From the NCBI GenBank assembly GCA_963825505.1, contig CAWGTL010000006.1, forward strand, positions 1-64,000: DNA of 64,000 nucleotides, written 5' to 3'. The first letter of the stretch is position 1. Each line of letters opens with the position of its first letter. Shown piece after piece: positions 50,856 through 62,896 of this stretch. The position numbers and the translations under genes are program-made. A model generated the notes under the pieces. It did no database searches, had not been told where the DNA came from, and saw nothing but the letters and a program-made list of their open reading frames with translations. The DNA is from JBBQSN01 sp963825505. GTDB lineage: Bacteria > Actinomycetota > Actinomycetes > Actinomycetales > CAWJMD01.

Positions 50856-52430
50856 GTGGGCGACGTCCACCGGGGCGCGGACCGGACCACCGGCCTGCTG
50901 CGCGAGGACCTCGGCGAGGCCGGGTACACCGTCGACGTCGTCGAGGCCCTGCTCGGTCCGCTCGCCTCCGCGGCGCTGCACCGCGAGCAGCCGGTGCCGG
51001 CCAGGCGGCTGCTGGCCCGGCTCGTGGACGAGCGCGACGACTCACCGCACGCCACCCTCGTCCGTCTGTTCCTGCTCGCGCAACCGGTGACGCGCTCCGA
51101 GCTCGACGCCGCCCTGCCGTCGTCCGGCACCGACGCCCTCGAGGGGCTCGGCATCACGGCGAGCTCCGGCCTGCGTCGTGACGACACCGTGGTGGCCCGG
51201 CTCGACCTGCGCCCGCACGCTGCGGAGGCCCGCGACGCCGACGGCCGGCGCACCACCGCCGACTGGTGGGTCGTGAGCGACCTCGGCGAGACCGCCACCG
51301 GTGAGGCGCTCGACGAGGAGCACGTCCTCGGCGTCGGAGGAGCGTCCGTCACGCTCGCGGGCGCGACCGTCCGGCGGCGGGTCGCGCGCGCCCTCGACCT
51401 CGGCACCGGATGCGGGGTGCAGGCGCTGCACGCCGCCCAGCACGCCGACCACGTGGTGGCCACCGACCTGTCGGAGCGGGCGCTGTCGATGGCCGATCTG
51501 TCCCTGCGGCTGTCCGGGGTGCCCGCCGGCACCGTCGAGCTGCGCCAGGGCGACCTGCTCGACCCGGTGGAGGCCGAGCGGTTCGACCTGGTCGTGTCGA
51601 ACCCGCCGTTCGTCATCACCCCGCGCCGCTCCGACGTCCCGACCATGCAGTACCGCGACGGCGGTCTCGCCGGCGACGAGGTGGTGCGGCGGGTCGTCAC
51701 CGGCGCCGGCCACCACCTGCGGGCCGGTGGCCTCGCGCAGCTGCTCGGCAACTGGGAGGTGCCGGCCGGGGCCACCTGGGAGCAGGTCGTCGGCCGCTGG
51801 CTCGACGACGCCGCGGCCTCGCTCGGCGAGCCGATCGACGCGTGGGTCGTGCAGCGCGACGTGCAGGACCCGGCCGAGTACGCGGAGACGTGGATCCGCG
51901 ACGGCGGCCTGGCCTCCGGCGCCCAGTACGAGGCGATGTACCGCGCGTGGCTCGACGACCTCGAGTCGCGGCACGTCGAGGCGATCGGGTTCGGCCTGGT
52001 GACCCTGCGCCGGCCCGGCCCGGGCACCCGCCCGCTGCGCCGGGTCGAGGAGCTGGTCGCGCCCACCGCCCCCGGCCTCGGCGACCACGTCGACGCCTGC
52101 CTGGCCGCCCACGACGCCCTGCCCGACGGCGACGGGCTGCTGTCGGCGCGCCTGCAGGTGGCGCCCGACGTCAGCGAGGTGAGGCACCACCGTCCCGGCG
52201 AGGCCGACCCGCAGGTGATCGAGCTGCGCCAGGGCGGCGGGTTCGGCCGCACCGTCCGGGTGGGCACCACGGTCGCCGCCGTGGTCGGCGCCTGCGACGG
52301 CGAGCTGGCCGTCGGGCAGATCACCGCCGCGGTGGCGCAGCTGCTGGGCCGCGGCCCCGGCGAGGTCGCCGCCGAGGTGCTGCCGGCCGTGCGCGAGCTC
52401 GTCCTGGACGGCTTCCTCACCCCGGCCTGA
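50856..52430 (+). CDS. Large methyltransferase with NPPF motif
   Basis: 524 residues from a GTG at 50856. After a helical N-terminal domain (about 1-160), the methyltransferase core has RRRVARALDLGTGCGVQALH (SAM motif I), VVATDLSERALSMADLSLRL, and FDLVVSNPPFVITPRRSDVP. NPPF marks enzymes that methylate an amino nitrogen in nucleic acids or glutamine. The C-terminal 130 residues are a winged-helix-like region. It matches a conserved actinobacterial family encoded just before topA. The target (rRNA, DNA or protein) is not known. Confidence 0.85.
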   Translation: MGDVHRGADRTTGLLREDLGEAGYTVDVVEALLGPLASAALHREQPVPARRLLARLVDERDDSPHATLVRLFLLAQPVTRSELDAALPSSGTDALEGLGITASSGLRRDDTVVARLDLRPHAAEARDADGRRTTADWWVVSDLGETATGEALDEEHVLGVGGASVTLAGATVRRRVARALDLGTGCGVQALHAAQHADHVVATDLSERALSMADLSLRLSGVPAGTVELRQGDLLDPVEAERFDLVVSNPPFVITPRRSDVPTMQYRDGGLAGDEVVRRVVTGAGHHLRAGGLAQLLGNWEVPAGATWEQVVGRWLDDAAASLGEPIDAWVVQRDVQDPAEYAETWIRDGGLASGAQYEAMYRAWLDDLESRHVEAIGFGLVTLRRPGPGTRPLRRVEELVAPTAPGLGDHVDACLAAHDALPDGDGLLSARLQVAPDVSEVRHHRPGEADPQVIELRQGGGFGRTVRVGTTVAAVVGACDGELAVGQITAAVAQLLGRGPGEVAAEVLPAVRELVLDGFLTPA

Positions 52431-52628
52431 CCCGCGGCCCGATCCCGGTCCGGTCCCCGCCCCGCCCCCGCCTCACCCCCGGCCCGATCCCCGCCGCGAC
52501 CGGCCGTGCGCGGCCCGGATGGACGGATGGCGGGGGTCAGGCGTTACCGTGCCCACGCCGCTCAGCGCCTTCGTCGTGACGATGGCGCGGCTCGGGACGG
52601 GCGTCAGCAAGCACGGGAGAGGCACTCA

Positions 52629-55442
<2,814 letters not shown>

Positions 55443-55509
55443 TGCCCGCCCGCCCCGCGCGTGGCACGGGCTCCCGGTCGCCGTCGGTGACGGCGGTTAG
55501 GCTGGCCGG

Positions 55510-58026
55510 ATGAGCGCGACGGCCGGGGGCGCCACCGCAGGACCCGATCTGCAGGACCACGGCGTGCGTGGCGTCCTGAAGATCACCTCGTTCCGGCACC
55601 TGTGGCTCTCGCTCGGACTGTCCAGCTTCGGCGACTGGCTCGGCCTGCTCGCCACCACCGCGCTCGCGGCGGCGCTCGGCGGTCAGTCGTCCTACGCGGC
55701 GGCCAACCTGGCGGTGTCCGGCGTGCTCATCCTGCGGCTGCTGCCGGCGGTGCTGTTCGGCCCGCTGGCCGGCGCCCTGGCCGACCGGTTCGACCGCAAG
55801 ATCACGATGGTGGTCGGCGACCTCATCCGGTTCGTCCTGTTCGCCACCATCCCGCTCGTCGGCACGCTCTGGTGGCTGTTCGTGGCCACGATCCTGATCG
55901 AGATCGTCGGCCTGTTCTGGATGCCGGCCAAGGACGCCACCGTGCCCAACCTGGTGCCGCGCGAGCGGCTCGAGGCGGCCAACCAGCTCAGCCTGGCCAC
56001 CACCTACGGGTCGGCGCCCGTCGCGGCGCTGCTGTTCGCCGGCCTGTCCACCATCACCAGCGGGCTCGACCGCGTCTTCCCGGTCTCCACCAGCCCGATC
56101 GACGTCGCGCTGTACCTCAACGCGCTCACCTACCTGGTCGCGGCGCTGGTGATCTGGCGGCTCGACATGCCCCGTCGCGCGGCGGCCGCCCCCTCGTCCG
56201 ACCCGTCCAAGAGCGGCGTCTCGTTCTGGCGCACGATCGTCGACGGCTGGGCCTTCATCGGCAAGACCCCGCTCATCCGCGGCCTGGTCGTCGGCATGCT
56301 CGGGGCATTCGGCGCCGGCGGCTTCGTCATCGGCGTGGCGCCCACCTTCTCGGCCGACCTCGGTGCCGGCTCGTCCGGGTACGGCGTGCTGTTCGCCAGC
56401 GTGTTCACGGGTCTGGCCATCGGGATGTGGGTCGGGCCGCGGCTGCTGTCGGAGTTCACCCGCTGGCGGCTGTTCGCGATCTCCATCGTCGTGGCCGGCA
56501 TCTGGCTCGCCCTGATCTCGCTGATCCCCAACATCGTGCTGGCCGTCATCTTCGCCGCCCTGCTCGGCGCCGGCGCCGGTGTCGCCTGGGTCACCGGGTA
56601 CACCCTGCTCGGGCTCGAGGTCGCCGACGAGCTGCGCGGACGCACGTTCGCCTTCGTCAACTCGGCGGCACGGGTGGTGCTCGTCGCCGTGATGGCGTTC
56701 GCGCCGGCGCTGGCCGCCCTGATCGGCGAGCGCACCCTGCTCCTCGGCGAGGACGTCGAGCTCACCTACAACGGTGCCGCCTTCACGCTGCTGGTGGCGT
56801 CCGTGGTCGCCATCGGCATCGGCTTCCTGTCCTACCGGACGATGGACGACCACATGTCGGTGCCGCTGGTGGCCGACCTCGTCAACGCCTGGCAGCGACG
56901 TCACGTCGCGGCGCCCGCCCACACCACCGGCCGCGGGCACGACGGCTTCTTCGTCGCGTTCGAGGGCGGGGACGGCGCGGGCAAGTCCTCCCAGCTCGAC
57001 CGGCTGGCCGAGTGGGTGCGCGGGATCGGCCACGAGGTCGTGCTCACCCGCGAACCCGGCGCCACCGAGCTCGGGCAGAAGATCCGGCAGGTGCTGCTGC
57101 ACGGCGAGGAGATGGACCCGCGGGCCGAGGCGCTGCTGTTCGCCGCCGACCGCGCGCACCACGTCTCGTCGGTGGTCCTGCCCGCGCTGAACCGCGGTGC
57201 CGTCGTGGTCACCGACAGGTACGTCGACTCCTCCGTGGCGTACCAGGGCGCCGGCCGGGGCTTCGACCCGGACGGCATCGCGCAGATCTCGCGCTGGGCC
57301 ACCGGCTCGCTGCTGCCCGACCTCACCGTCGTCCTCGACGTCGATCCGAAGGTGGGCAAGGAGCGGCGCGTCTCGTCCGGAGCGGCACCGGACCGGCTGG
57401 AGCAGGAGGACCTGGAGTTCCACCGCCGGGTGCGCAACGGGTTCCTGCAGATGGCCCGTCGAGCGCCGCGGCGCTACCTCGTGGTCGACGCCGGCCAGCC
57501 GCCCGAGGTCGTCGCGGCGGCGGTCCGCGAGCGGCTCGAGCCGATGCTCCCGCTCACCGCCGAGCAGCAGGAGCTGGCCGAGCGCGAGCGCGTCGAGGCC
57601 GAGGAGCGGGCCCGGTTGCTGGCCGAGAAGGAGGCCGCCGAGCGCGAGGCGGCTGCCGAGAGGGCGCGCGCCGAGAAGGCCGAGGCGCAGCGGCTCGCGG
57701 CCGAGCGTCGTGCCGAGGAGCGCGCCGGCCGCGAGCAGGACAAGCAGGAGCAGGCGCAGGCGAAGGCCGCCGAGGAGGCCGCCCGGCGCGAGGAGCAGGA
57801 GCGGCTGGCCGCCGAGCGCGAGCGCGAGCGGGTCGCCGCCGAGCAGGTCGACGTCGCCGCGCACGAGGAGGCGCTGCGCCGGCGCCACGACACCGACGCG
57901 CAGGACGCCGCCACCACAGCGCGCATCCCGTCGGTGCAGCAGCGCAGCCCCCGCACCCGCCGGCTCGACGACGAGATCTTCTCCCTGAGCGACCCCGACG
58001 CCGACGACCCGTGGGACCCGCGCTGA
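55510..58026 (+). CDS. tmk: Bifunctional MFS transporter / dTMP kinase
   Basis: 838 residues from the ATG at 55510. Residues about 20-450 are a 12-helix MFS permease (GPLAGALADRFDRKITMVVG is the signature loop). Residues about 477-690 are thymidylate kinase: FVAFEGGDGAGKSSQLDRLA (P-loop), REPGATELGQKIRQVLLHGE, VVVTDRYVDSSVAYQGAGRG (DRY). Residues about 690-790 are a charged Glu/Arg/Ala coiled coil, ending in an acidic tail (DPDADDPWDPR). The kinase makes dTDP from dTMP; the transport substrate is unknown. Fusions of this sort occur in several actinobacteria. The holB start lies within its last codons. Confidence 0.95.
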   Translation: MSATAGGATAGPDLQDHGVRGVLKITSFRHLWLSLGLSSFGDWLGLLATTALAAALGGQSSYAAANLAVSGVLILRLLPAVLFGPLAGALADRFDRKITMVVGDLIRFVLFATIPLVGTLWWLFVATILIEIVGLFWMPAKDATVPNLVPRERLEAANQLSLATTYGSAPVAALLFAGLSTITSGLDRVFPVSTSPIDVALYLNALTYLVAALVIWRLDMPRRAAAAPSSDPSKSGVSFWRTIVDGWAFIGKTPLIRGLVVGMLGAFGAGGFVIGVAPTFSADLGAGSSGYGVLFASVFTGLAIGMWVGPRLLSEFTRWRLFAISIVVAGIWLALISLIPNIVLAVIFAALLGAGAGVAWVTGYTLLGLEVADELRGRTFAFVNSAARVVLVAVMAFAPALAALIGERTLLLGEDVELTYNGAAFTLLVASVVAIGIGFLSYRTMDDHMSVPLVADLVNAWQRRHVAAPAHTTGRGHDGFFVAFEGGDGAGKSSQLDRLAEWVRGIGHEVVLTREPGATELGQKIRQVLLHGEEMDPRAEALLFAADRAHHVSSVVLPALNRGAVVVTDRYVDSSVAYQGAGRGFDPDGIAQISRWATGSLLPDLTVVLDVDPKVGKERRVSSGAAPDRLEQEDLEFHRRVRNGFLQMARRAPRRYLVVDAGQPPEVVAAAVRERLEPMLPLTAEQQELAERERVEAEERARLLAEKEAAEREAAAERARAEKAEAQRLAAERRAEERAGREQDKQEQAQAKAAEEAARREEQERLAAERERERVAAEQVDVAAHEEALRRRHDTDAQDAATTARIPSVQQRSPRTRRLDDEIFSLSDPDADDPWDPR

Positions 58027-59204
58027 GCACCGGGTCGGGCGCCCAGGCGCCTCCCGGGGTCTGGACCGAGGTCGTCGGCCAGCAGGTCGCGGTCCAGCTG
58101 CTGCGCGACACGGTGGCCCGCGCGAGCGCACCCGAGAGCTCGGCGTCCCCCGCTCACGCCTGGCTGTTCACCGGCCCGCCCGGATCGGGCCGCTCCACCG
58201 CGGCCCGGGCCTTCGCGGCGGCGCTGCAGTGCGACCGCGGCGGCTGCGGCGAGTGCCACTCCTGCCGCATGGTGCTGGCGGGCTCGCACCCCGACGTGCT
58301 CGTCACCGCCACCGAGGCGACGATCATCTCCACCGACGAGGCCCGGGGGCTGATCCAGCACGCCCAGCGCCGCCCGTCCGTCGGCCGCTGGCGGGTGATG
58401 CTCGTCGAGGACGCCGACCGCCTGCACGAGCGGGCCGAGAACGCCCTGCTCAAGGCGATCGAGGAGCCTCCCGCCCGCACGATCTGGCTGCTGTGCGCGC
58501 CGAGCCCGGAGGACGTCCTGGTCACCATCCGGTCGCGGTGCCGCCCGGTGCGCCTGCGGGTCCCGTCCGTCGCCGCCGTCGCCGCCCTGCTGGTCAAGCG
58601 CGGCGCCGATCCGGCGGTGGCCGCGTTCGCCGCGCGGGCCGCGCAGAGCCACGTCGGGCGGGCCCAGCGCCTGGCCACCGACGACGACGCCCGGATCCGC
58701 CGCCGCGAGGTGCTCGACCTCGCCTTCGCCGTCCGCGGCGTGGGCGACGCCGTCCTGCGGGCCGGCCAGCTGGTCGAGATCGCGAACGAGGAGGCGGGCG
58801 CCGCCACGGGCGACCGCGACGCGCGCGAGAAGTCGTCGCTGCTGCGGGCGCTGGGGTACGAGGGCGAGAGCCGGCTGCCGCCGTCGATCCGGGCCCAGGT
58901 GCGCACCATGGAGGGCGAGCAGAAGAAGCGCGCCAACCGGTTCAAGCGCGACGTCGTCGACCGCGCCCTGCTCGACCTGCTCTCGGTCTACCGCGACGTG
59001 CTGGTGGTGCAGCTCGGGGCCGACGTCGAGCTGGTCAACGGCGCCGAGCGCGAACGGATCGTCCGGCTGGCCCGCGACGCCTCTCCGGAGGCGACCCTGC
59101 GACGGATGGACGCGATCGGCGAGGCGCGGCTGCGGATCGTCACCAACGCCAGCCCGCTGATGGTGGTCGAGGCGATGGCCGTGCAGCTGGTGACCACCAC
59201 GTGA
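58011..59204 (+). CDS. holB: DNA polymerase III delta-prime subunit
   Basis: 397 residues from a GTG at 58011, overlapping the tmk stop by 16 bases. Clamp-loader AAA+ fold: WLFTGPPGSGRSTAARAFAA, in which the Walker A Lys is Arg, as in non-ATPase delta-prime subunits; the zinc module CDRGGCGECHSC; VGRWRVMLVEDADRLHERAE; and ALLKAIEEPPARTIWLL, then SRCRPVRLR (SRC sensor). It helps load the sliding clamp at the fork. Order topA-tmk-holB is conserved in actinobacteria. Confidence 0.94.
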   Translation: MGPALSTGSGAQAPPGVWTEVVGQQVAVQLLRDTVARASAPESSASPAHAWLFTGPPGSGRSTAARAFAAALQCDRGGCGECHSCRMVLAGSHPDVLVTATEATIISTDEARGLIQHAQRRPSVGRWRVMLVEDADRLHERAENALLKAIEEPPARTIWLLCAPSPEDVLVTIRSRCRPVRLRVPSVAAVAALLVKRGADPAVAAFAARAAQSHVGRAQRLATDDDARIRRREVLDLAFAVRGVGDAVLRAGQLVEIANEEAGAATGDRDAREKSSLLRALGYEGESRLPPSIRAQVRTMEGEQKKRANRFKRDVVDRALLDLLSVYRDVLVVQLGADVELVNGAERERIVRLARDASPEATLRRMDAIGEARLRIVTNASPLMVVEAMAVQLVTTT

Positions 59205-59319
59205 GCGCCACGTGAGACGGCCCCGCCGCACCGGCACGACCCGGGCGTGAACCGCTCCACCCCGGCGGGCGGGGCGGCCGCGCTGCTGGTCATCGTCGCC
59301 ACGCTCGGCGTCCTGCTCG

Positions 59320-60831
59320 GTGTTCGCACCGGACGACCTGCCCGAGGCCGCCCCGGCAGCGCCGCCGACCCTGACCCTGCCGGACGGCCAGGAGCAGGCC
59401 ACCGACCCGGCGTACGGGCGCTTCTACGGCCAGGAGCCGCAGTGGCGCCGGTGCGGCGAGGAGCCGCTGGAGTGCGCGGCTGTGCAGGTGCCGGTCGACT
59501 GGGACACCCCCGACGGCGACGTCATCGACCTGTCGCTGGCCCGGCACCGCGCCACCGGCGACCGGCAGGGGTCGCTCCTGCTGAACTTCGGCGGTCCCGG
59601 GGTCTCCGGGGTGCGCACCCTGGTCACCGTCGGCGGGGGGATCGTCGGGTCGCGGGTCTCGGACGCCTACGACCTGGTGGCGTTCGACCCGCGCGGGGTC
59701 GGCCGCTCGGCACCGGTCGACTGCCTGAGCGACCGCGAGCTCGACGCCTGGCGGGCGAACGACACCACCGCGGACGTCGACGACGACCCGGCGGCCGCGG
59801 TGGCCGAGTCGCGCGTCACCGCAGCGCGGTTCGCGGCCGGCTGCGCGCGCTCCGCCGGTCCGCTGCTCGGCGAGATCGGCACCGTCTCCGCGGCGCGCGA
59901 TCTCGACGTCGTCCGCGACGCCCTCGGCGAGGAGCGGGCCGACTACCTCGGCTACTCCTACGGCACCCTGCTCGGCGCCACCTACGCCGACCTGTTCCCG
60001 CAGCGGGTCGACCGGTTCGTCCTCGACGGCGCGCTCGACCCCGAGAGCTCGTACACCGACCTCGTCGGCGGTCAGGCGGCCGGCATCGAGATCGCCCTGC
60101 GGGCCTACGCCACCGCCTGCCTGGCCGGCGACGCCGGCGACTGCCCGCTCTCGGGCGACGTCGAGCAAGCGGTCCAGCAGGCGGTCGGCGTGGTGGAGCG
60201 GGCCGACGACGAGCCGTTCCCCACCAGCGGTCGCGACGGCCGCACCGCCACGGTCGGCATCGCCTTCACCGGCGTCATCGCCCCGCTGTACGACGACCGG
60301 CAGTGGCCGGCCCTGTCCGAGGCGCTGGGCCGCGCGCTCCGGGACGACGACGGCACCGCCCTGCTCGACCTCGCCGACGGCTACGCCGACCGCGAGCCGT
60401 CCGGCCGGTACACCGACAACCTCGAGGAGGCCTTCCAGGCAGTGAGCTGCCTGGACTACCCGGTCGACGCCTCGCTGGAGGCGATGGAGCGCTCGGCCGC
60501 GCAGATCGAGGAGCAGGCGCCGCTGGTCGGCCCGCTGATGAGCTACGGGGAGGTGCTGTGCGGCGAGTGGCCGGTGCCGGCCGAGCGCACGCCTGGTCCG
60601 CTCGAGGCGGCCGGTACCCCGCCCGTGCTCGTCCTCGGCACCACCAACGACCCCGCGACGCCGTACGCGTGGGCGCAGGCGCTGGCCGACCAGCTCGAGG
60701 CCGGCGTGCTCGTGACGTTCGACGGCGACGGGCACACCGCATACGGCCGCGGCAGCCGCTGCGTCGACCACTCGGTCGAGGCGTGGCTGGTCGACGGCGC
60801 CGTCGTGGCCGACGGCACCCGTTGCGGCTGA
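59320..60831 (+). CDS. TAP-like alpha/beta hydrolase, signal peptide out of frame
   Basis: 503 residues from a GTG at 59320 as the frame now stands. The nucleophile elbow is YLGYSYGTLLGATYADLFPQ, the acid is in GTTNDPATPYAWAQAL and the His in DGDGHTAYGRGS, with the cysteine-containing C-terminal TAP-like domain. Relatives are exported lipoprotein peptidases (tripeptidyl aminopeptidase type). The expected signal peptide, RSTPAGGAAALLVIVATL, is coded at 59247-59306 in another frame. Dropping one G at 59307-59308 would join it to a lipobox LASC and SVFAPDD. So the gene is frameshifted in its signal, or the sequence has an error. Converges with the VOC gene. Confidence 0.85.
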   Translation: MFAPDDLPEAAPAAPPTLTLPDGQEQATDPAYGRFYGQEPQWRRCGEEPLECAAVQVPVDWDTPDGDVIDLSLARHRATGDRQGSLLLNFGGPGVSGVRTLVTVGGGIVGSRVSDAYDLVAFDPRGVGRSAPVDCLSDRELDAWRANDTTADVDDDPAAAVAESRVTAARFAAGCARSAGPLLGEIGTVSAARDLDVVRDALGEERADYLGYSYGTLLGATYADLFPQRVDRFVLDGALDPESSYTDLVGGQAAGIEIALRAYATACLAGDAGDCPLSGDVEQAVQQAVGVVERADDEPFPTSGRDGRTATVGIAFTGVIAPLYDDRQWPALSEALGRALRDDDGTALLDLADGYADREPSGRYTDNLEEAFQAVSCLDYPVDASLEAMERSAAQIEEQAPLVGPLMSYGEVLCGEWPVPAERTPGPLEAAGTPPVLVLGTTNDPATPYAWAQALADQLEAGVLVTFDGDGHTAYGRGSRCVDHSVEAWLVDGAVVADGTRCG

Positions 60832-60838
60832 GGCTGTC

Positions 60839-61210
60839 TCAGACCTCCAGCACCGACAGCACGTTGCCGGCGGGGTCGGTGAACCAGGCGATGGGCGGCC
60901 CGTCGCCGCCGGCGATCCCGCGCTCGTCCTGCGTCATCCCGTCGTAGCGCTCGAACCGGACGCCACGCTCGACCAGAGCGTCGACGGCCGACCCCACGTC
61001 GGGCACCGGGAAGTTCAGGACGGTGAACGTGGCCGGCTGGTGCGCTTCGCCCTTGGGGTACACCAGCACCCGGTGGCCGCCGTGCAGCTCGAGCGTCAGC
61101 ATCCCGTTCTCCTCGGTCACGTCCAGGCCGAGGACCTCGCTGTAGAACCGGTGGGCGGCGGGCACGTCGTCCACGGAGAACCCGCTGAAGGCGGGGGAGT
61201 CGTGCAGCAT
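60839..61210 (-). CDS. VOC-family (glyoxalase-like) protein
   Basis: 123 residues from the ATG at 61210, with GAAGGAG upstream. One glyoxalase fold of two beta-alpha-beta-beta-beta modules: FSGFSVDDVPAAHRFYSEVL, LELHGGHRVLVYPKGEAHQP, VLNFPVPDVGSAVDALVERG and IAWFTDPAGNVLSVLEV. A Glu near the end of the second module is missing, replaced by the NVLSVLEV pattern; metal binding is uncertain. Such proteins are often resistance or isomerase-like; no substrate is assigned. Confidence 0.85.
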   Translation of the reverse strand: MLHDSPAFSGFSVDDVPAAHRFYSEVLGLDVTEENGMLTLELHGGHRVLVYPKGEAHQPATFTVLNFPVPDVGSAVDALVERGVRFERYDGMTQDERGIAGGDGPPIAWFTDPAGNVLSVLEV

Positions 61211-61311
61211 CGGTGCGCTCCTTCTCGTCGGCGTCGGACTGACGTCGTGCTGTCGTCGGTCGCAGTGTGGACCCGTCACGTCGCCGGGCCTCATCGGTGA
61301 CGCCCGGAGGT

Positions 61312-61349
61312 TCTCGGTTCGGGACCGTGGGGTCCTCGGTTCGGGACGG
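61312..61349. repeat. Short direct repeat upstream of tRNA-Thr
   Basis: CTCGGTTCGGGAC occurs at about 61313-61325 and again at 61335-61347, 22 bases apart, in the leader region 50-90 bases before tRNA-Thr. A TATGGT at about 61364 could be the -10 box of the tRNA promoter. The repeat may be a duplication within the promoter region. Confidence 0.4.
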
Positions 61350-61401
61350 TCCGGACCGGTTGGTATGGTGGTCCGCGGTCACGGCCCCGGCCGTCGACCA
61401 C

Positions 61402-61478
61402 GCCGCCTTAGCTCAGTCGGCCAGAGCGATTCACTCGTAATGAATAGGTCATCGGTTCGATTCCGATAGGCGGCTCCA
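61402..61478 (+). tRNA. tRNA-Thr (anticodon CGT)
   Basis: Complete cloverleaf: acceptor GCCGCCT/AGGCGGC, D-arm GCTCAGTCGGCCAGAGC, anticodon stem ATTCA/TGAAT with loop CTCGTAA (anticodon CGT), T-arm ATCGGTTCGATTCCGAT, discriminator T, and encoded CCA at 61476-61478. It reads ACG codons. Its 3' end abuts a small accessory patch. Confidence 0.95.
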
Positions 61479-61857
61479 CGCACCACCGCAGGTCAGAGGC
61501 ACCTTCGGTGCCAGTCAGGTTACGGACCCACCCGAACTAGTGCATGTCAACTGCCACCGGCCGACTGCACCGCGTGGAGCGGGGTGCAGGGCGGTGGAGT
61601 CCTGAGAGGTCGACCCCCGGGTTCGCGCTCGTCCTGGGGTGGGTGCGTGCCCCGAACGGTTCACATCGTCGCTGTAAGTCTCGGATCTCACCACCAGACC
61701 CAGCTCGTCGAGGCGGCAGAATGTCGTCACATCAGGGGTCGCGAAGGTAGCGTCAGGCACGTCGAGGTCTTCCTAGCTAGCCTTGAGCCTCTCAGGGATC
61801 TGTCATACGAACCCCCTCAAGCCATCGACCGCGGGCGGCTCGGGAGGAGAACGAAAC
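61479..61857. other. Non-coding stretch after tRNA-Thr
   Basis: About 380 bases without an intact gene and with lower G+C than the core. It contains a possible transposase N-terminal remnant on the minus strand (61689-61760) and ends in GGGAGGAGAACGAAAC, the ribosome site of the methyltransferase. No copy of the tRNA 3' end was noticed in it. Confidence 0.5.
61689..61760 (-). mobile_element. Possible ISL3-type transposase N-terminal remnant
   Basis: The minus-strand frame from the ATG at 61760 starts DATFATPDVTTFCRLDELGL and VV, which resembles my recollection of the first 24 residues of actinobacterial ISL3-family transposases. Similarity stops at once after this, and the rest of the frame is unrelated. 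No inverted repeats found. If right, it is a deep remnant of an insertion sequence. Confidence 0.4.
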
Positions 61858-62694
61858 ATGACCGCAGCCGGTGACAAGGTCCAAGACCACTACGCCAGCG
61901 AGGGCATCGCAGCCCGCATCCTCGCTGCGCTGAGGGCGGCAGGAGGCAGCGAGGCGGGCCCGATTACGCCCGACGCCCTCGCCCCACTCGACCACTTCCA
62001 CGGCCGGGGGCTGAAGGCGACAAAGGAGATGGTAGCGCTCCTCGAACCCCGCTCCGGCGAGCACATCCTCGACATCGGCGGCGGGATCGGCGGACCGGCG
62101 CGGTGGACCGCGACGCACTTCGGTTGCCACGTGACCTCGCTCGACCTGACGCCCGAGTTCTGCCGCGCGGCGGAGGAGCTGAATGCCGCGACCGGCCTCT
62201 CGGATCGCGTGCGCGTGGTGGAGGGCAGCGCGACCGATCTGCCCTTCGAGGACGATGGGTTCGACCGAGCCTATTCCGAGAACGTGGCGATGAACATCGA
62301 CGACAAGCGGCGCTTCTATGCCGAGACGCTTCGTGTGCTTCGCCCCGGCGCGGTGTTCGCATTCTCCCACTACGGAGCCGGGCCGAAAGGCGAGCCCGAC
62401 TACCCGCTGCCCTGGGCGGCAGGGCCGGGCACGAGCTTCCTGTGTTCGCCCGGGGAGACACGGGAGCAAGTTCTCACCGCGGGGTTCGAGATCGTGATCT
62501 TCCGGGACAAGACGGAGGAGGTCCTGCCGGACTTGCGGGAGAACCGCCGGCGGTTGGAGGAACACGGGCTGCCGCCGCTGGGGCTGCAGACGCTCATGGG
62601 CGAGCGGATTGGGGAATCTCAGATCAACGCGGCCCGGAGTGCGGACGAGGGCCGTTTGAGCGTACTTGAGGCCCTCGTCCGCAAGCCGGCCTAG
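61858..62694 (+). CDS. UbiE-like SAM-dependent methyltransferase
   Basis: 278 residues from the ATG at 61858, with GGGAGGAGA 12 bases upstream. PLDHFHGRGLKATKEMVALL precedes the SAM motif ILDIGGGIGGPARWTATHFG, then VTSLDLTPEFCRAAEELNAA, FDRAYSENVAMNIDDKRRFY and VLRPGAVFAFSHYGAG. It resembles sarcosine/dimethylglycine-type or sterol-type N- or C-methyltransferases and recalls proteobacterial homologues. Codon use is less G+C-biased than its neighbours (CTT, CGT and TAT codons appear), suggesting transfer. It stands alone in the patch beside tRNA-Thr. Confidence 0.82.
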   Translation: MTAAGDKVQDHYASEGIAARILAALRAAGGSEAGPITPDALAPLDHFHGRGLKATKEMVALLEPRSGEHILDIGGGIGGPARWTATHFGCHVTSLDLTPEFCRAAEELNAATGLSDRVRVVEGSATDLPFEDDGFDRAYSENVAMNIDDKRRFYAETLRVLRPGAVFAFSHYGAGPKGEPDYPLPWAAGPGTSFLCSPGETREQVLTAGFEIVIFRDKTEEVLPDLRENRRRLEEHGLPPLGLQTLMGERIGESQINAARSADEGRLSVLEALVRKPA

Positions 62695-62698
62695 CTAG

Positions 62699-62896
62699 GT
62701 GGGGAGTGTCGGAGCTCCCATCCACCTCGCGACCGTCGACGAAGCAGCCGGCAGCCACCTGCGGACCCTGATCGCGCTGAAGCCCGGCGCCCACTATGGC
62801 AACACCCTGCTCGGGTCGAAGGACCGAACCGCGGCGCTGCGGGCGGCCGACGCCCTGATCCTGGTGGCGCACAACCGGACCGGGCCCACCGCGTAG
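62699..62896 (+). CDS. Short fragment, possibly HEPN-like C-terminus
   Basis: A 65-residue frame directly after the methyltransferase. The part AAGSHLRTLIALKPGAHYGN with DRTAALRAADALILVA has the helical pattern of a C-terminal fragment of HEPN-type proteins, but the N-terminal half is absent. It may be a remnant of a toxin-like gene or may not be coding. Confidence 0.25.
   Translation: MGSVGAPIHLATVDEAAGSHLRTLIALKPGAHYGNTLLGSKDRTAALRAADALILVAHNRTGPTA

Noticed and set aside
61402..62700. tRNA-Thr as an integration site with an attR copy
   Set aside because: I looked for a second copy of the TTCGATTCCGATAGGCGGCT end within the window and did not see one, so no att pair is annotated.
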